A stretch of 64,000 nucleotides of DNA from Wohlfahrtiimonas chitiniclastica DSM 18708. GTDB taxonomy: Bacteria; Pseudomonadota; Gammaproteobacteria; Cardiobacteriales; Wohlfahrtiimonadaceae. The notes beneath the pieces were generated by a model, which saw only the letters and a program-made list of their open reading frames with translations, had not been told where the DNA came from and did not search any database. The stretch is from contig NZ_AQXD01000003.1 in NCBI RefSeq assembly GCF_000375345.1, positions 186,001 to 250,000 of the forward strand. Direction: 5' to 3'. Shown piece after piece: positions 26,634 to 36,283 of this stretch. The number at the start of each line of letters is the position of its first letter. Within the stretch, counting starts at the first letter, position 1. The position numbers were made by a program, and so were the translations under genes.

Positions 26634-27083
26634 TGCGCTGAGCACCTGTTGCCCGAGCTCTGTTTCGGGCAATAGATGCATCGTCAAAAATTCATCGCGC
26701 TCAAGGGATAACAATAAATCAGGCGCAGGCAATGAGTCGCCGCCCTTTTCTGGCCACTCAATCAGCCACACTTTATGATCATCTTCTAAAAAGCCAAGAT
26801 CATACAAATCTTCTTCATGAATGCGATATAAATCAATGTGATCCACCGCAATGTCACCGGCTTGATAACTTTCAATGATGGTATAGGTTGGGCTTTTGAT
26901 GGTTTCATTCACCCCAAGCGCGGTTAAAAAGTATTTGGAAAAGGTGGTTTTGCCTGCACCTAAATCACCAGAGAGATAAATTTTAATGCTGTTGTGACGA
27001 AACTCTTGAATGAGCACCGCAAGTGCACGCGCAATTTCCGCGGTGTCCGCCTCAGAGTGTAATTCAATCATTTTTGGTTCCAT
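26622..27083 (-). CDS. tsaE: tRNA t6A37 biosynthesis ATPase TsaE
   Basis: 153 residues. Walker A GDLGAGKTTFSKYFLTALGV near residue 39, SPTYTIIESYQ as switch I and VWLIEWPEKGGDSLP as the Walker-B region are diagnostic. TsaE hydrolyses ATP to turn over the TsaBCD complex that makes N6-threonylcarbamoyladenosine in ANN-decoding tRNAs. AAGGAG at 6 bp supports ATG 27083. It follows nnr by 3 bp, the conserved nnr-tsaE pair. The usual next gene amiB is absent. Confidence 0.95.
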   Translation of the reverse strand: MEPKMIELHSEADTAEIARALAVLIQEFRHNSIKIYLSGDLGAGKTTFSKYFLTALGVNETIKSPTYTIIESYQAGDIAVDHIDLYRIHEEDLYDLGFLEDDHKVWLIEWPEKGGDSLPAPDLLLSLERDEFLTMHLLPETELGQQVLSALNV

Positions 27084-27086
27084 GAT

Positions 27087-28589
27087 TTACTCCTTTAATT
27101 TCGCAATTGCTTCAGGTAAAAACTCAATGACATCCGTTGCAATCACAGAGCGATAACCATCTTTCGCGCATAAATCGCCCGATAAACCATGAAGCCACAC
27201 ACCTAAACGCGTGGCACGACGAATGGACACGCCTTGCACAATCAAACCGCCAATGATGCCGCTTAACGCATCACCCATGCCGGAGCTTGCCATAGCAGGA
27301 TTGCCCGTTGTATTGATGCTTAAAAAGTCAGAGTCGCACACCAATGAACCGGCACCTTTGAGCACCGTAATGCCAAAGCGCGAAGAGAGTTGATTCGCCG
27401 TCACTAAGCGATCGGCTTCCACATCATTGACTGTGCCATGCAGTAAGCGCGCAGCCTCGACAGGATGCGGCGTGATCACCATATTGTCGATGTTTTCATC
27501 CAATAACTCTTTTGACACAGCGCCTTTGGCGATCAAGTTTAAACCATCGGCATCAATCACAAGTGGCTTGCCGGATGCCAAAACAGCATTCATCAAATCA
27601 ATCGACCATTCATTGGTGCCAAGCCCACAGCCCACCACAATACACGTGGCGATGTCTAACAGATGCGCCATCTCTTCACTGTTGTGTACGCCATGTACCA
27701 TCAATTCAGGATGATAAGGAATCATGGCTGTGGCATGATGTGGATGCGTGGCAATTGATACACGCCCTGCACCGATGCGCAGCGCCGCATGCCCTGCGAG
27801 CAATGCTGCGCCCGCCATGCCAATGTAACCGCCCACCACCAATACATGCCCAAAATTGCCTTTATGGTTGAACTTTTTACGATCCGGAAACCATTCCGCC
27901 ATCGCAGGTAAATTAAAACAGCAAGACGCCGCGCGCACAGATTCAAAGCACGCTTGCGGGATCCCTAAATCTGAACAGATCACCTTCCCCACATATTCAG
28001 GACCTTTACCGGTGTATAAACCTGGTTTTTGGGCAATGAATGTGATGGTTTCTGTGGCTTTGACCGCTTCACTTAAAATCGCGCCTGTGTTCGCATTCAT
28101 GCCTGATGGCACATCGATGGAAATCACAGGTTTGCCGCTTCGATTAATGAGCATGGCCGCCCCTAACCATTCGCCGGACAACGCACGGTTCACACCGGTA
28201 CCCATCATGGCGTCGATGATGAGATCTGCATCATCTAAACTTGATGATGAAAAGGATTCACAAGGCACGCCCATGCCTTTAGCTGCTAAGTAAGCTTTAC
28301 GCACATCGTCCACTAAGTTATTCGGCTCTGCAAGATAGTACACCTTCACATCAAAGCCAGCGCTCAATGCCTGCTGTGCAAAGAAATAGCCATCCCCACC
28401 GTTACGCCCTGCGCCCACAATGACGGCAATTTTTTTCACATCCGGGTACGACTTATAGAGATATCCTAAAATAAAGAGCGCCGCGCGCTGCATCAAGGTG
28501 ATGGACGCAATGTTTAACGTCTCAAGCGCTGTCTGCTCGATCTCTTTAATGGCTTTAATATCATACAAAGGTGTTGAAGTGCTATTCAT
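27087..28589 (-). CDS. nnr: Bifunctional NAD(P)H-hydrate epimerase / ADP-dependent dehydratase
   Basis: 500 residues, a fused NnrE-NnrD protein that repairs hydrated NAD(P)H. N-terminal epimerase (about 1-210): VIVGAGRNGGDGYFFAQQALSAG and DLIIDAMMGTGVNR. C-terminal ribokinase-like dehydratase (about 220-500): GHVLVVGGYIGMAGAALLAGHAALRIGAG, VITPHPVEAARLL and MASSGMGDALSGIIGG, with the catalytic Asp in GMGDALSG. ATG 28589 is preferred over TTG 28601. Linked to tsaE as in E. coli. Confidence 0.95.
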   Translation of the reverse strand: MNSTSTPLYDIKAIKEIEQTALETLNIASITLMQRAALFILGYLYKSYPDVKKIAVIVGAGRNGGDGYFFAQQALSAGFDVKVYYLAEPNNLVDDVRKAYLAAKGMGVPCESFSSSSLDDADLIIDAMMGTGVNRALSGEWLGAAMLINRSGKPVISIDVPSGMNANTGAILSEAVKATETITFIAQKPGLYTGKGPEYVGKVICSDLGIPQACFESVRAASCCFNLPAMAEWFPDRKKFNHKGNFGHVLVVGGYIGMAGAALLAGHAALRIGAGRVSIATHPHHATAMIPYHPELMVHGVHNSEEMAHLLDIATCIVVGCGLGTNEWSIDLMNAVLASGKPLVIDADGLNLIAKGAVSKELLDENIDNMVITPHPVEAARLLHGTVNDVEADRLVTANQLSSRFGITVLKGAGSLVCDSDFLSINTTGNPAMASSGMGDALSGIIGGLIVQGVSIRRATRLGVWLHGLSGDLCAKDGYRSVIATDVIEFLPEAIAKLKE

Positions 28590-28748
28590 AATGTTGAACA
28601 ATCCTACAAAAAAAATAATTGAGTGATCCGAAATGGTACTAAAATAGTCCTAAGCTTACCCGCTGTATAGCTGTCGATCATTATTCATACAGATGATCAA
28701 TGTAACAAATGAATTGCATCGCACAGGAAAATCAAAGTGCTCGTTGAT

Positions 28749-30107
28749 TTAAATCAAAGGGAGTTTTTTGGTCAATTGCTTAAACTGCCATTCTAAGCGC
28801 AAATTCGAGAGAATCGCAGAACAAGTCAAGCCCACAATCAAACCAATCCAGACCCCTTCAGCCTGCATATTTTTCACAACTGCCAAATAATAACCTGTGG
28901 GCAACGCAATGCACCAATACGCAACAATGCCAATCATCATTGGTGCTTTGGTATCCTTCATGCCACGAAGTCCACCTGCGGCTGCAATTTGTAATCCATC
29001 CGGCAATTGGAAAATAATGGAATAAATCAATAGGTGCGCGCTCAATGCCAAAATGCTTGGATCATCTGAGAACACCATCGGCAGATAAAAACGAGCGGTG
29101 TATAAATAGATGCCCGTACAAATCATGATGGCAAAACAGGTTCGACGCCCCATGCGTGCAATGCGCATTGCGCCTTCATAATCTTTGCGCCCCATGCGTT
29201 GCCCCACTAAAGCCGTTAAAGCAAATGAGGTGCTAAGGGGAATCATGAACGATAAACTTGTGATGTTCAGCGCGATTTGATGGCTATTGATCACAAGCTC
29301 GCCAAAGCGCCCTAAAATTAAACCTGAAACGGAGAACATTGCCACTTCTGCAAAGATCGAGGCACCATTTGGCAAACCCACTTTCAATAAAGCGCGAATT
29401 TGCTTCAAAATGCGCGCACGATATTTAAAAAGTTGCAATGCTTTTAATCGAGGTTCCACCCTAAAAAAGAGCAGCATACAGATCAACATGCACCACATTG
29501 CGCTCGCTGTGCCAATCCCTGAGCCAATCACGCCCAAACTTGGTAAACCAATGGGGGCATAACCATTGACTAAAAAATAGTTCATCACGCCATTGACCAC
29601 AAAACCCACACAGGTCACCAACGTCACAGGCAATGGCTTAGCCACGCCTTCACACACACAGCGCAATGTATTGAATAAGAATATTGCAGGTACACCTAAA
29701 GAGAGCGCACGCAGATAATCCACCGTTAAAGGAATCACCGCTTCTTGCACTTCAAAAAGGCGCAAAATGCCTTCTGAATGCCACATGATGAACATCGCAA
29801 TCACGGCAAACACCATCGCCATCATCGTGCCGCCTTGAAAGACTGTCGGGATGCGTTTAATGCGATTTGCCCCAAAAAAGTGCGCCGTCAAAATGGTGAT
29901 GCTCATCAAAGTGCCCGATGAGAAAAGTAAAATGGGGTTCCACACAAATACACCCATCGCAACACCTGATTGCACAAGGGGATCAAAATGCCCAGTAATC
30001 GCAATGTCTGTGGTGCCCATGCCCACTTGCAACAGCTGAGTACATAAAATGGGCAGCGCTAAGAAGATGAGCGCTTTAAATTCAGCGCCCACAAAAACTT
30101 TTTTCAT
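28749..30107 (-). CDS. MATE-family multidrug exporter (NorM-like)
   Basis: 452 residues, 12 predicted membrane helices. KALIFLALPILCTQLLQVGMGTTDIAITGHF is the MATE N-terminal block, with the second half starting near residue 235 (KQIRALLKVGLPNGASIFAEVAMFSVSGL). The paired GLP motifs and Q-(M/L)-x(3)-TTD are typical of the NorM subfamily, which exports cationic drugs in exchange for Na+ or H+. Substrate unknown. It lies 27 bp downstream of marC. A 147-bp non-coding gap separates it from nnr. Confidence 0.9.
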   Translation of the reverse strand: MKKVFVGAEFKALIFLALPILCTQLLQVGMGTTDIAITGHFDPLVQSGVAMGVFVWNPILLFSSGTLMSITILTAHFFGANRIKRIPTVFQGGTMMAMVFAVIAMFIMWHSEGILRLFEVQEAVIPLTVDYLRALSLGVPAIFLFNTLRCVCEGVAKPLPVTLVTCVGFVVNGVMNYFLVNGYAPIGLPSLGVIGSGIGTASAMWCMLICMLLFFRVEPRLKALQLFKYRARILKQIRALLKVGLPNGASIFAEVAMFSVSGLILGRFGELVINSHQIALNITSLSFMIPLSTSFALTALVGQRMGRKDYEGAMRIARMGRRTCFAIMICTGIYLYTARFYLPMVFSDDPSILALSAHLLIYSIIFQLPDGLQIAAAGGLRGMKDTKAPMMIGIVAYWCIALPTGYYLAVVKNMQAEGVWIGLIVGLTCSAILSNLRLEWQFKQLTKKLPLI

Positions 30108-30134
30108 GCAGTGTCCTCGTCAAAAAGAGGTGAT

Positions 30135-30800
30135 TTAAGATTGTGTGTGATGCAGTAATTCCACCACACCATTGATGCAAAATTGTACGCCCATGCAGAC
30201 GAGTAAAAATCCCATCACGCGTGAGATCACTTCGATGCCGCTTTGTCCTAATTTACGGATGATGAATTCTGAACTTCTTAAACAAAACCACAAAAATAGG
30301 CACAATGCGATGAAGGAAAACACAGGCGCAGTCAGTGTTACCCACGTTGGCGCACCAAAATTTGGCAATGTTGAGGCAATGGAGATCACCATCGCGATTG
30401 TCCCTGGCCCTGCAAATCCCGGCATGGTTAATGGGATGAACGCAAGATTCATGGCGGCTCTGTTTTTCAATTCATCTTTTTTACTTTCAAGCTCAGGCGT
30501 TGAGCCATAATTTTGTGGCGGAAAGAGCATCTGAAAGCCAATCACCATCACAATTAAACCGCCAGCAATGCGCAATCCCGGAATCGAGATACCAAAAATC
30601 TGCATCACCAATTGCCCACAATAAAAACTGATGAGCATCACAATCAACGAGTATTTAGCAGCATCCTTTGCCTGCTTATGTTTTTCTTCGGTTGAGAGTC
30701 GTGCCCCAAGGCTCATCATCAACGTGACCGCCACCAAAGGGTTCGCCAATGGAATCAGCATCAAGAAAACCATCGCGATCACTTTCACAAAATCAAACAT
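30135..30800 (-). CDS. MarC-family inner-membrane protein
   Basis: 221 residues with six membrane helices. MFLMLIPLANPLVAVTLMMSLGARLS, ISIPGLRIAGGLIVMVIGFQML and FIPLTMPGFAGPGTIAMVISIAS match MarC/YhgN/YchE proteins. Function is unknown; the original link of MarC to multiple antibiotic resistance was withdrawn (established literature). The strong GGAGGT site just upstream supports ATG 30800. It lies downstream of gyrA but beyond a hairpin at 30821-30844. Confidence 0.88.
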   Translation of the reverse strand: MFDFVKVIAMVFLMLIPLANPLVAVTLMMSLGARLSTEEKHKQAKDAAKYSLIVMLISFYCGQLVMQIFGISIPGLRIAGGLIVMVIGFQMLFPPQNYGSTPELESKKDELKNRAAMNLAFIPLTMPGFAGPGTIAMVISIASTLPNFGAPTWVTLTAPVFSFIALCLFLWFCLRSSEFIIRKLGQSGIEVISRVMGFLLVCMGVQFCINGVVELLHHTQS

Positions 30801-30820
30801 GTCACCTCCTCAAAATTAGA

Positions 30821-30844
30821 TAAGGCAGGGATTGCCCTGCCTTA
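30821..30844 (-). terminator. Hairpin after gyrA, probable terminator or attenuator
   Basis: A perfect 10-bp stem TAAGGCAGGG / CCCTGCCTTA with an ATTG loop, 24 bp after the gyrA stop. The minus-strand tail is only weakly T-rich (TCTAATTTTG), so some read-through into marC is likely. Confidence 0.6.
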
Positions 30845-30867
30845 TGGAAATGAATTGTGACACGATC

Positions 30868-33477
30868 TTATTCGTTCGTTGTCACCACTTCTTCAGCATC
30901 CGGTGTTTCTGCTGCATCTTCTGGCATCTCTTCCATCTCTTCTTCAGCTTCAACCGCCGTTAAGCCCACCAATTGATCCGATTCATCTAAACGAATCAAA
31001 CGAACCCCTTGCGTGTTGCGACCTAAAATGGAGATTTCAGAAACGCGCGTGCGCACCAATACGCCGTTACTTGAAATGAGGATCACTTCCTCATCTTCTT
31101 TCACTAAACAGGCACTGATCACAGAACCATTACGCTCTGAGGTTTGAATGCCGATCATCCCCTTACCACCGCGACGGTGACGCGTGAACTCTTCAGCGCG
31201 CGTGCGTTTACCATAACCATTTTCTGTGGCGATCAAAATCACGCTGTCCGCTTCAGGAATGATCATGGAAATGATGGTTTGTGCATCCGTCAGATTCATG
31301 GATTTCACACCACGAGCACCACGACCGGTATCACGCACATCCGCTTCACTGAAGCGATTGACTTTACCATCAGAGGTGAAGAGCATGATGTCTTTCTCAC
31401 CATCTGTGATCGCTGTGCCAATGAGTTCATCGCCTTCATCTAACGTTAAGGCAATCACACCCGTTGAACGCTGGCTTGCAAACTTATCTAAGCTTGTTTT
31501 CTTAATCACGCCATGGCGCGTTGCCATCACAATGAATAATTCAGCGCTGTACTCTTCCACCGGTAAAATGGAGGTGATGCGCTCGCCTTCAGACAATGGC
31601 AACATGTTCACAATCGGGCGCCCCGATGAACCACGCCCTGCTTCTGGCAATTCATAAGTGCGAAGCCAATATACGCGCCCAATGGATGAGAAACACATCA
31701 ATTGTGCATGCGTACTTGTGGTGATGAGGTTGACAACGTGATCTTCATCTTTCACTTTCGCAGCTGACTTACCGCGACCGCCACGTTTTTGTGCTTGATA
31801 TTCACCCAATTGCTGATACTTAATGTAGCCGCGGTGAGACAATGTCACCACCACTTGTTCATCGGCAATGAGGTCTAAAATGTCAATGTCTTCAGCGGAT
31901 GGACGAATCTCTGTACGGCGCGCATCATGGAAATCAGCACGCACTTTTTCTAACTCTTCTAACACCACTTCTTTTAAGCGATCAGGATTCACTAAAATTT
32001 CAATGAATGCGGCAATCGCTTCTAATAAGATTTGGTATTCATCATGAATCTTATCTTGCTCTAAACCGGTTAAGCGCTGTAAACGCATGTCTAAAATGGC
32101 TTGGGCTTGTACTTCTGTGAGGCGATAACCGCCATCGATCAAACCATATTCGCCATTTTGATCAAGGGCAGCGGCTTCATTGAGCTCTGCGGCGCGCTCA
32201 AGCATCGGGATCACATCACCAGCTGTCCAGATTTTATCAAGCATTTTGACTTTAGCCGTCGCGCCATCTTTTGAAGAACGAATCAATTCGATCATCTCAT
32301 CGATGTTCACAAGTGCCACTGTCAAACCTTCTAACAAATGTGCACGTTCACGCGCTTTACGCAAATCATAGATGGTGCGACGTGTGATCACTTCGCGGCG
32401 ATGGGCAATGAACGCTTCAAGCACTTGCTTTAAGTTCAACAATTTTGGCTGACCTTGATCAATCGCCACCATGTTGATGCTAAAGCTGCTTTGTAACGCT
32501 GTGTGCTTATACAATTGATTGAGCACCACCATGCCAGATTCACCACGTTTTAATTCGATGACAATGCGCATGCCGTCTTTATCGGATTCATCACGCAAAC
32601 CATCAGGCGCAATGCCTTCAATGATTTTATCGCGGTGCAATTCCACAATTTTCTCAATGAGACGCGCTTTGTTCACTTGATACGGTAATTCTGAAACCAC
32701 AATCACTTCGCGATTGCGTTTTTCATCAATCTCAATGTCACAACGGGCACGCATCACAACGCGACCACGGCCAGTGTGATACGCTTCACGCACACCTTTT
32801 GTACCATTAATGATGCCTGCCGTTGGGAAATCTGGGGCAGGAATGTGTTCCATCAACTCATCAATTGTCACCTCAGGATTTTGAATGAGGGCAACACATG
32901 CATTGATGGTTTCTGTTAAGTTGTGTGGCGGAATGTTCGTCGCCATCCCCACCGCAATACCGGATGATCCATTGACCAATAAATTCGGGATTTGCGTTGG
33001 CAATACAGATGGCTCAACTTCTGATCCATCATAGTTTGGGATAAAATCAACGGTTTCTTTGTCGATGTCTTGTAATAATGTATGGGCAATGCGGCTCATT
33101 CTCACTTCTGTATAACGCATCGCCGCTGGGGAATCCCCATCCACCGAACCGAAGTTACCTTGACCATCCACCAACATATAACGCATTGAGAAGGGTTGCG
33201 CCATGCGCACAATGGAATCATAAATTGCACTGTCACCGTGTGGATGGTATTTACCCATCACATCACCCACGATGCGCGCAGATTTTTTATAAGGCTTATT
33301 CCAATCGTTATGAGTTTGGTTCATCGAGTGTAAAATTCGACGATGAACGGGTTTCAAACCATCTCGCACATCAGGCAATGCACGTCCGATAATGACGCTC
33401 ATGGCATAGTCGAGATAAGATTTTCTCATCTCTTCTTCTAAGTTAACCGAAACTATCTCTTTGGCAAACTCACTCAT
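30868..33477 (-). CDS. gyrA: DNA gyrase subunit A
   Basis: 869 residues (E. coli 875). It breaks and rejoins DNA to introduce negative supercoils with Gyr[28 protein letters not shown] opens the breakage-reunion domain; catalytic Tyr122 (AAMRYTEVR) is at the E. coli position. The quinolone-resistance region reads [10 protein letters not shown], with Ser83 and Asp87. The GyrA box QKRGGRGK in the C-terminal beta-pinwheel marks gyrase rather than topoisomerase IV. The C-terminal ~25 residues are strongly acidic. AAGGAA precedes ATG 33477, and an extended -10 lies at 33518-33526. Confidence 0.98.
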   Translation of the reverse strand: MSEFAKEIVSVNLEEEMRKSYLDYAMSVIIGRALPDVRDGLKPVHRRILHSMNQTHNDWNKPYKKSARIVGDVMGKYHPHGDSAIYDSIVRMAQPFSMRYMLVDGQGNFGSVDGDSPAAMRYTEVRMSRIAHTLLQDIDKETVDFIPNYDGSEVEPSVLPTQIPNLLVNGSSGIAVGMATNIPPHNLTETINACVALIQNPEVTIDELMEHIPAPDFPTAGIINGTKGVREAYHTGRGRVVMRARCDIEIDEKRNREVIVVSELPYQVNKARLIEKIVELHRDKIIEGIAPDGLRDESDKDGMRIVIELKRGESGMVVLNQLYKHTALQSSFSINMVAIDQGQPKLLNLKQVLEAFIAHRREVITRRTIYDLRKARERAHLLEGLTVALVNIDEMIELIRSSKDGATAKVKMLDKIWTAGDVIPMLERAAELNEAAALDQNGEYGLIDGGYRLTEVQAQAILDMRLQRLTGLEQDKIHDEYQILLEAIAAFIEILVNPDRLKEVVLEELEKVRADFHDARRTEIRPSAEDIDILDLIADEQVVVTLSHRGYIKYQQLGEYQAQKRGGRGKSAAKVKDEDHVVNLITTSTHAQLMCFSSIGRVYWLRTYELPEAGRGSSGRPIVNMLPLSEGERITSILPVEEYSAELFIVMATRHGVIKKTSLDKFASQRSTGVIALTLDEGDELIGTAITDGEKDIMLFTSDGKVNRFSEADVRDTGRGARGVKSMNLTDAQTIISMIIPEADSVILIATENGYGKRTRAEEFTRHRRGGKGMIGIQTSERNGSVISACLVKEDEEVILISSNGVLVRTRVSEISILGRNTQGVRLIRLDESDQLVGLTAVEAEEEMEEMPEDAAETPDAEEVVTTNE

Positions 33478-33517
33478 TGAATTTCCTTTGTGTAATAATT
33501 AACCATAAAACTACAAA

Positions 33518-33526
33518 ATCATATCA
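33518..33526 (-). promoter_or_regulatory. Extended -10 promoter for gyrA
   Basis: Minus strand TGATATGAT (33526-33518), an extended -10, about 40 bp before gyrA. No clear -35. The gyrA upstream gap is only ~108 bp, shared with the 3' end of the haem ATPase gene. Confidence 0.45.
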
Positions 33527-33585
33527 CAAAATAGGATTTTCTGCCTGTAATTCACATAGGTACCATGACAATTTCAATGAGTGGC

Positions 33586-34398
33586 TCACTCACCGCCAAA
33601 AATGGATAATGCATGCGCATTAGGATGGTTTGCATTGTTCAATTGTATGAAGGGAATTTGGAAAACTTGCCCTAAAATCGCCCCATCTTTTAAGGATTCG
33701 GCAGGATACACACCTTGCAATTCACCTTTTGCCAAAATGATGCAATCATCCGCCGCATGCAGCGCTTGATTGAGGTCATGCATCACACACACAATTGTCA
33801 TTTTGCGCGCCCGCAAGCAATCGAAATATTTCAGCAAATGTTTTTGATGATACAAATCTAAATGGTTAAAAGGTTCATCTAACAGCAACAAGCGATCCTC
33901 ACCGGCTGTTTCAAGCTCAAAGAGCGACTGCACCAACACGCGCCCAATTTGCACGCGATGCTGCTCACCGCCCGACAATGCTTGATAGGTGCGATCTAAT
34001 AAATGGCTGAGCTGTAAACTCTCTGCCACTTCAGCAATGAGCGCTTTGCCTTGGGGATGCTGCTCATTGATGCCATAGGGCATTAACCCCATCGACAAAA
34101 TCGCCATCACGCTGATGGCAAAAGGAATGTGCTGCAATTGTGGCAATACAGCGCGCTTTTTCGCCAAATGTTCAATCGGATAATGCTGTAAATTGCGTCC
34201 ATCTAACTCAACGCGCCCGGTTGTCGGTTCAGTATCGCCCGATAACAAATGCAGCAGCGTTGTTTTCCCTGCGCCATTAGGACCAATGAGCGCCGTTAAT
34301 TGATGCTTTTGAATGCTTAGGCGCGGAATGTTCACCAAAGTGCGCACGCCGTGACGGGTTTTAATGTCATAAGTTAAATCATGAATCTCTAACATCAT
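33586..34398 (-). CDS. hmuV: Haem ABC transporter ATP-binding protein
   Basis: 270 residues. Walker A GPNGAGKT (~39-46), signature LSGGEQHRVQIGR, Walker B LLLLDEPFNHLD and H-loop CVMHDLNQAL. These define the FecE/HmuV class that powers haem or siderophore import. The insertion before Walker B (SLFELETAGEDR) is typical of HmuV. ATG 34398 overlaps the permease stop by 4 bp. Last gene of the operon. Haem rather than siderophore is inferred from the receptor and binding protein. Confidence 0.93.
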   Translation of the reverse strand: MMLEIHDLTYDIKTRHGVRTLVNIPRLSIQKHQLTALIGPNGAGKTTLLHLLSGDTEPTTGRVELDGRNLQHYPIEHLAKKRAVLPQLQHIPFAISVMAILSMGLMPYGINEQHPQGKALIAEVAESLQLSHLLDRTYQALSGGEQHRVQIGRVLVQSLFELETAGEDRLLLLDEPFNHLDLYHQKHLLKYFDCLRARKMTIVCVMHDLNQALHAADDCIILAKGELQGVYPAESLKDGAILGQVFQIPFIQLNNANHPNAHALSIFGGE

Positions 34399-35399
34399 CT
34401 CAGCCCCGCTTGTCGATAGACTAAATAGCCCAAAAATGGTGCGCCAATGAAGGCGGTGAAAATGCCAATCGGCACTTCAGCGGGAGCCGCTAATACACGC
34501 GATAAACTGTCAGCAATCAGCAGCAACAATCCACCCATTAAAAAGGAGAGCGGCAGAACAAAGCGGTGATCAGAGCCAAACAGCATGCGCACTAAATGCG
34601 GAATCACTAAGCCCACAAAGCCAATGCCGCCTGAAAATGCCACCGCACTGCCCGTTAGAATCGCAACGCCCCAGATCTGCTGTTTCTTTAAGCGCTCCAC
34701 ATTGATGCCCAAATGGCGCGCTTCTCGTTCACCTAAGAGCATCGCATTCATCGCGCGAATTCTCAAAAGGAAAAAAGGCACCACCACAAGCTGAATCACC
34801 AATAATACGAGCAGCTTTGAGTAATCAAATCCACCTAAGCTGCCCAATGACCAAAAGGTCAAAGAACGCAATTGATCATCGGTTGCCACAAAGCTCAATA
34901 AGCCCAAGAGCGCGCCAATGAAGGCATTGATGGCGATCCCCACCAATAACATCGAACTGACGCTCACATTTTGATTGTGTCTTGAGACATAGTATAAAAA
35001 AGCTGTCACAGCCCACCCACCAATGCAGGCTGCGACAGGCAGCGTATAATCGTTTAAGTAATCTATTAGTGCAGGAAATAGCTTGCCACCCAAAACAATC
35101 GTTAACGCTACAAAAAACGCCGCACCACTTGAGACCCCAATAATGCCGGGCTCCACCAAGGGATTGCGAAATAAACCTTGCATCACAGCACCTGAGATGG
35201 CAAATGCGCCACCGACTAAAAGTGCTGCGAGAATCCTTGGCAGACGAATCTGCCAGAAGATGTAATTGTCTAAACTGCCTGTGTTAAAAATCTCTGACCA
35301 TGAGATGCTGAGCGCACCCACATAACTTGAGATCACAACCGTACAGATGATCAAGCCCACCATGATTAGCAGGCTCAACGATAATGATCGTTCCCCCAC
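34395..35399 (-). CDS. hmuU: Haem ABC transporter permease (FecCD family)
   Basis: About 334 residues from GTG 35399; GTG 35420 is an alternative with a poorer ribosome-binding site (GGGGAAGAG precedes 35399). Ten membrane helices. FWQIRLPRILAALLVGGAFAISGAVMQGLFRNPLVEPGIIGVSSGAA (partly quoted: LPRILAALLVGGAFA) and GFVGLVIPHLVRMLFGSDHR are the FecCD family blocks; the latter is the EAA-like contact with the ATPase. It moves haem across the inner membrane. It begins 2 bp after the binding-protein stop. Confidence 0.92.
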   Translation of the reverse strand: MGERSLSLSLLIMVGLIICTVVISSYVGALSISWSEIFNTGSLDNYIFWQIRLPRILAALLVGGAFAISGAVMQGLFRNPLVEPGIIGVSSGAAFFVALTIVLGGKLFPALIDYLNDYTLPVAACIGGWAVTAFLYYVSRHNQNVSVSSMLLVGIAINAFIGALLGLLSFVATDDQLRSLTFWSLGSLGGFDYSKLLVLLVIQLVVVPFFLLRIRAMNAMLLGEREARHLGINVERLKKQQIWGVAILTGSAVAFSGGIGFVGLVIPHLVRMLFGSDHRFVLPLSFLMGGLLLLIADSLSRVLAAPAEVPIGIFTAFIGAPFLGYLVYRQAGLR

Positions 35400-35401
35400 A
35401 A

Positions 35402-36268
35402 CTACTCTTCCCCTAGGCACTCATTGACTAAACCATTGAGGGCGAGCGCATCATCATATAAATGGATGCCATAGACGAGCATGTGGCTGATGTCCACTTC
35501 ATAGACGCATTTAGGCGCAACGGGCGCAGGCCAACCTAAAGCAGCGCTGTCTAAACGCACAATGGGTGGCACTTCTGTTTTGCCATCATAGCGCTTGCCG
35601 ATGAAGACAATATCCGCCCCTTGCTGAATTTGTGTTTCCACGTTCACCGCTTTATAAGCGCTGAATTGTTTTGCAAAGGGATTGTCCATGCCCAAGAGCT
35701 CAATTAAAGCATTTGCACTTGTGTCATTGCCGGCAAAGTTTTGGCTGCTGCCATTTTTGCCTTGCCCCATTTCATTCATAATAAAGAGGGCTTTTTTCTC
35801 ACCGCGCGCAGCAATCGCTTTTTGCAAAGTTTGATGTTTCTCTTCTAACTCGGCATTGATCAGTTCACTTTGTGAAGCGGCGTCTAATGCTTCACCGATT
35901 TGACTGACCATGGTTTTTAATTCAGCCATGTTCACCGGTTTTTTCACGGTGAGATTTTTAATGCCTGAGCCATTGACCTGATCAATGGTGGTTTGTGGTC
36001 CTGAATCCGATGACCACAACACCAATGTGGGCTTTAAAGAGAGCATCCCTTCTGTCGAAAGGGCAATGCGATAGCCCACATCTGGCAACGCTTTTAAATC
36101 ATCGTTGTAACGGCTTGTGGTGTCTGCACCCACCAATTCTGGCGCTTTGCCTAAAGCTTCCACCACTTGTGTAATGTAGGCTGATGTTGTGATGATGCGT
36201 TCATTGGCAAAACTTGAGGTGAGCATTGCCGCTGCACACGCAGCCGCAAGAGTCATTGTCTTAATCAT
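35402..36268 (-). CDS. hmuT: Periplasmic haem-binding protein
   Basis: 288 residues with a Sec signal (MIKTMTLAAACAAAMLTSSFA, cleavage before NERI). The TroA/FepB-type periplasmic fold is seen in RIITTSAYITQVVEALGKAPELVGADTTSRYNDDLKALPDVGY (partly quoted), TLVLWSSDSGP and the long backbone helix around 120-155. It delivers haem from the outer-membrane receptor to HmuUV. ATG 36268 is chosen over GTG 36283. It starts only 15 bp after the receptor stop, so translation is likely coupled. Confidence 0.9.
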   Translation of the reverse strand: MIKTMTLAAACAAAMLTSSFANERIITTSAYITQVVEALGKAPELVGADTTSRYNDDLKALPDVGYRIALSTEGMLSLKPTLVLWSSDSGPQTTIDQVNGSGIKNLTVKKPVNMAELKTMVSQIGEALDAASQSELINAELEEKHQTLQKAIAARGEKKALFIMNEMGQGKNGSSQNFAGNDTSANALIELLGMDNPFAKQFSAYKAVNVETQIQQGADIVFIGKRYDGKTEVPPIVRLDSAALGWPAPVAPKCVYEVDISHMLVYGIHLYDDALALNGLVNECLGEE

Positions 36269-36283
36269 GGGTAATCTCTGCAC

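Noticed and set aside
27512-27871. 119-residue plus-strand ORF inside nnr
   Set aside because: Antisense shadow of a well-supported gene, Cys/His/Gln-rich composition, no RBS.
27856-28293. 145-residue plus-strand ORF inside nnr
   Set aside because: Shadow frame; the minus strand codes intact NnrE motifs here.
28676-28698. GATCAT/ATGATC inverted repeat upstream of nnr as an operator
   Set aside because: Only 6 bp per arm in an AT-rich gap; many such pairs are expected by chance.
31226-31657. 143-residue plus-strand ORF inside gyrA
   Set aside because: Shadow of the GyrA C-terminal domain; no conserved motifs or RBS.
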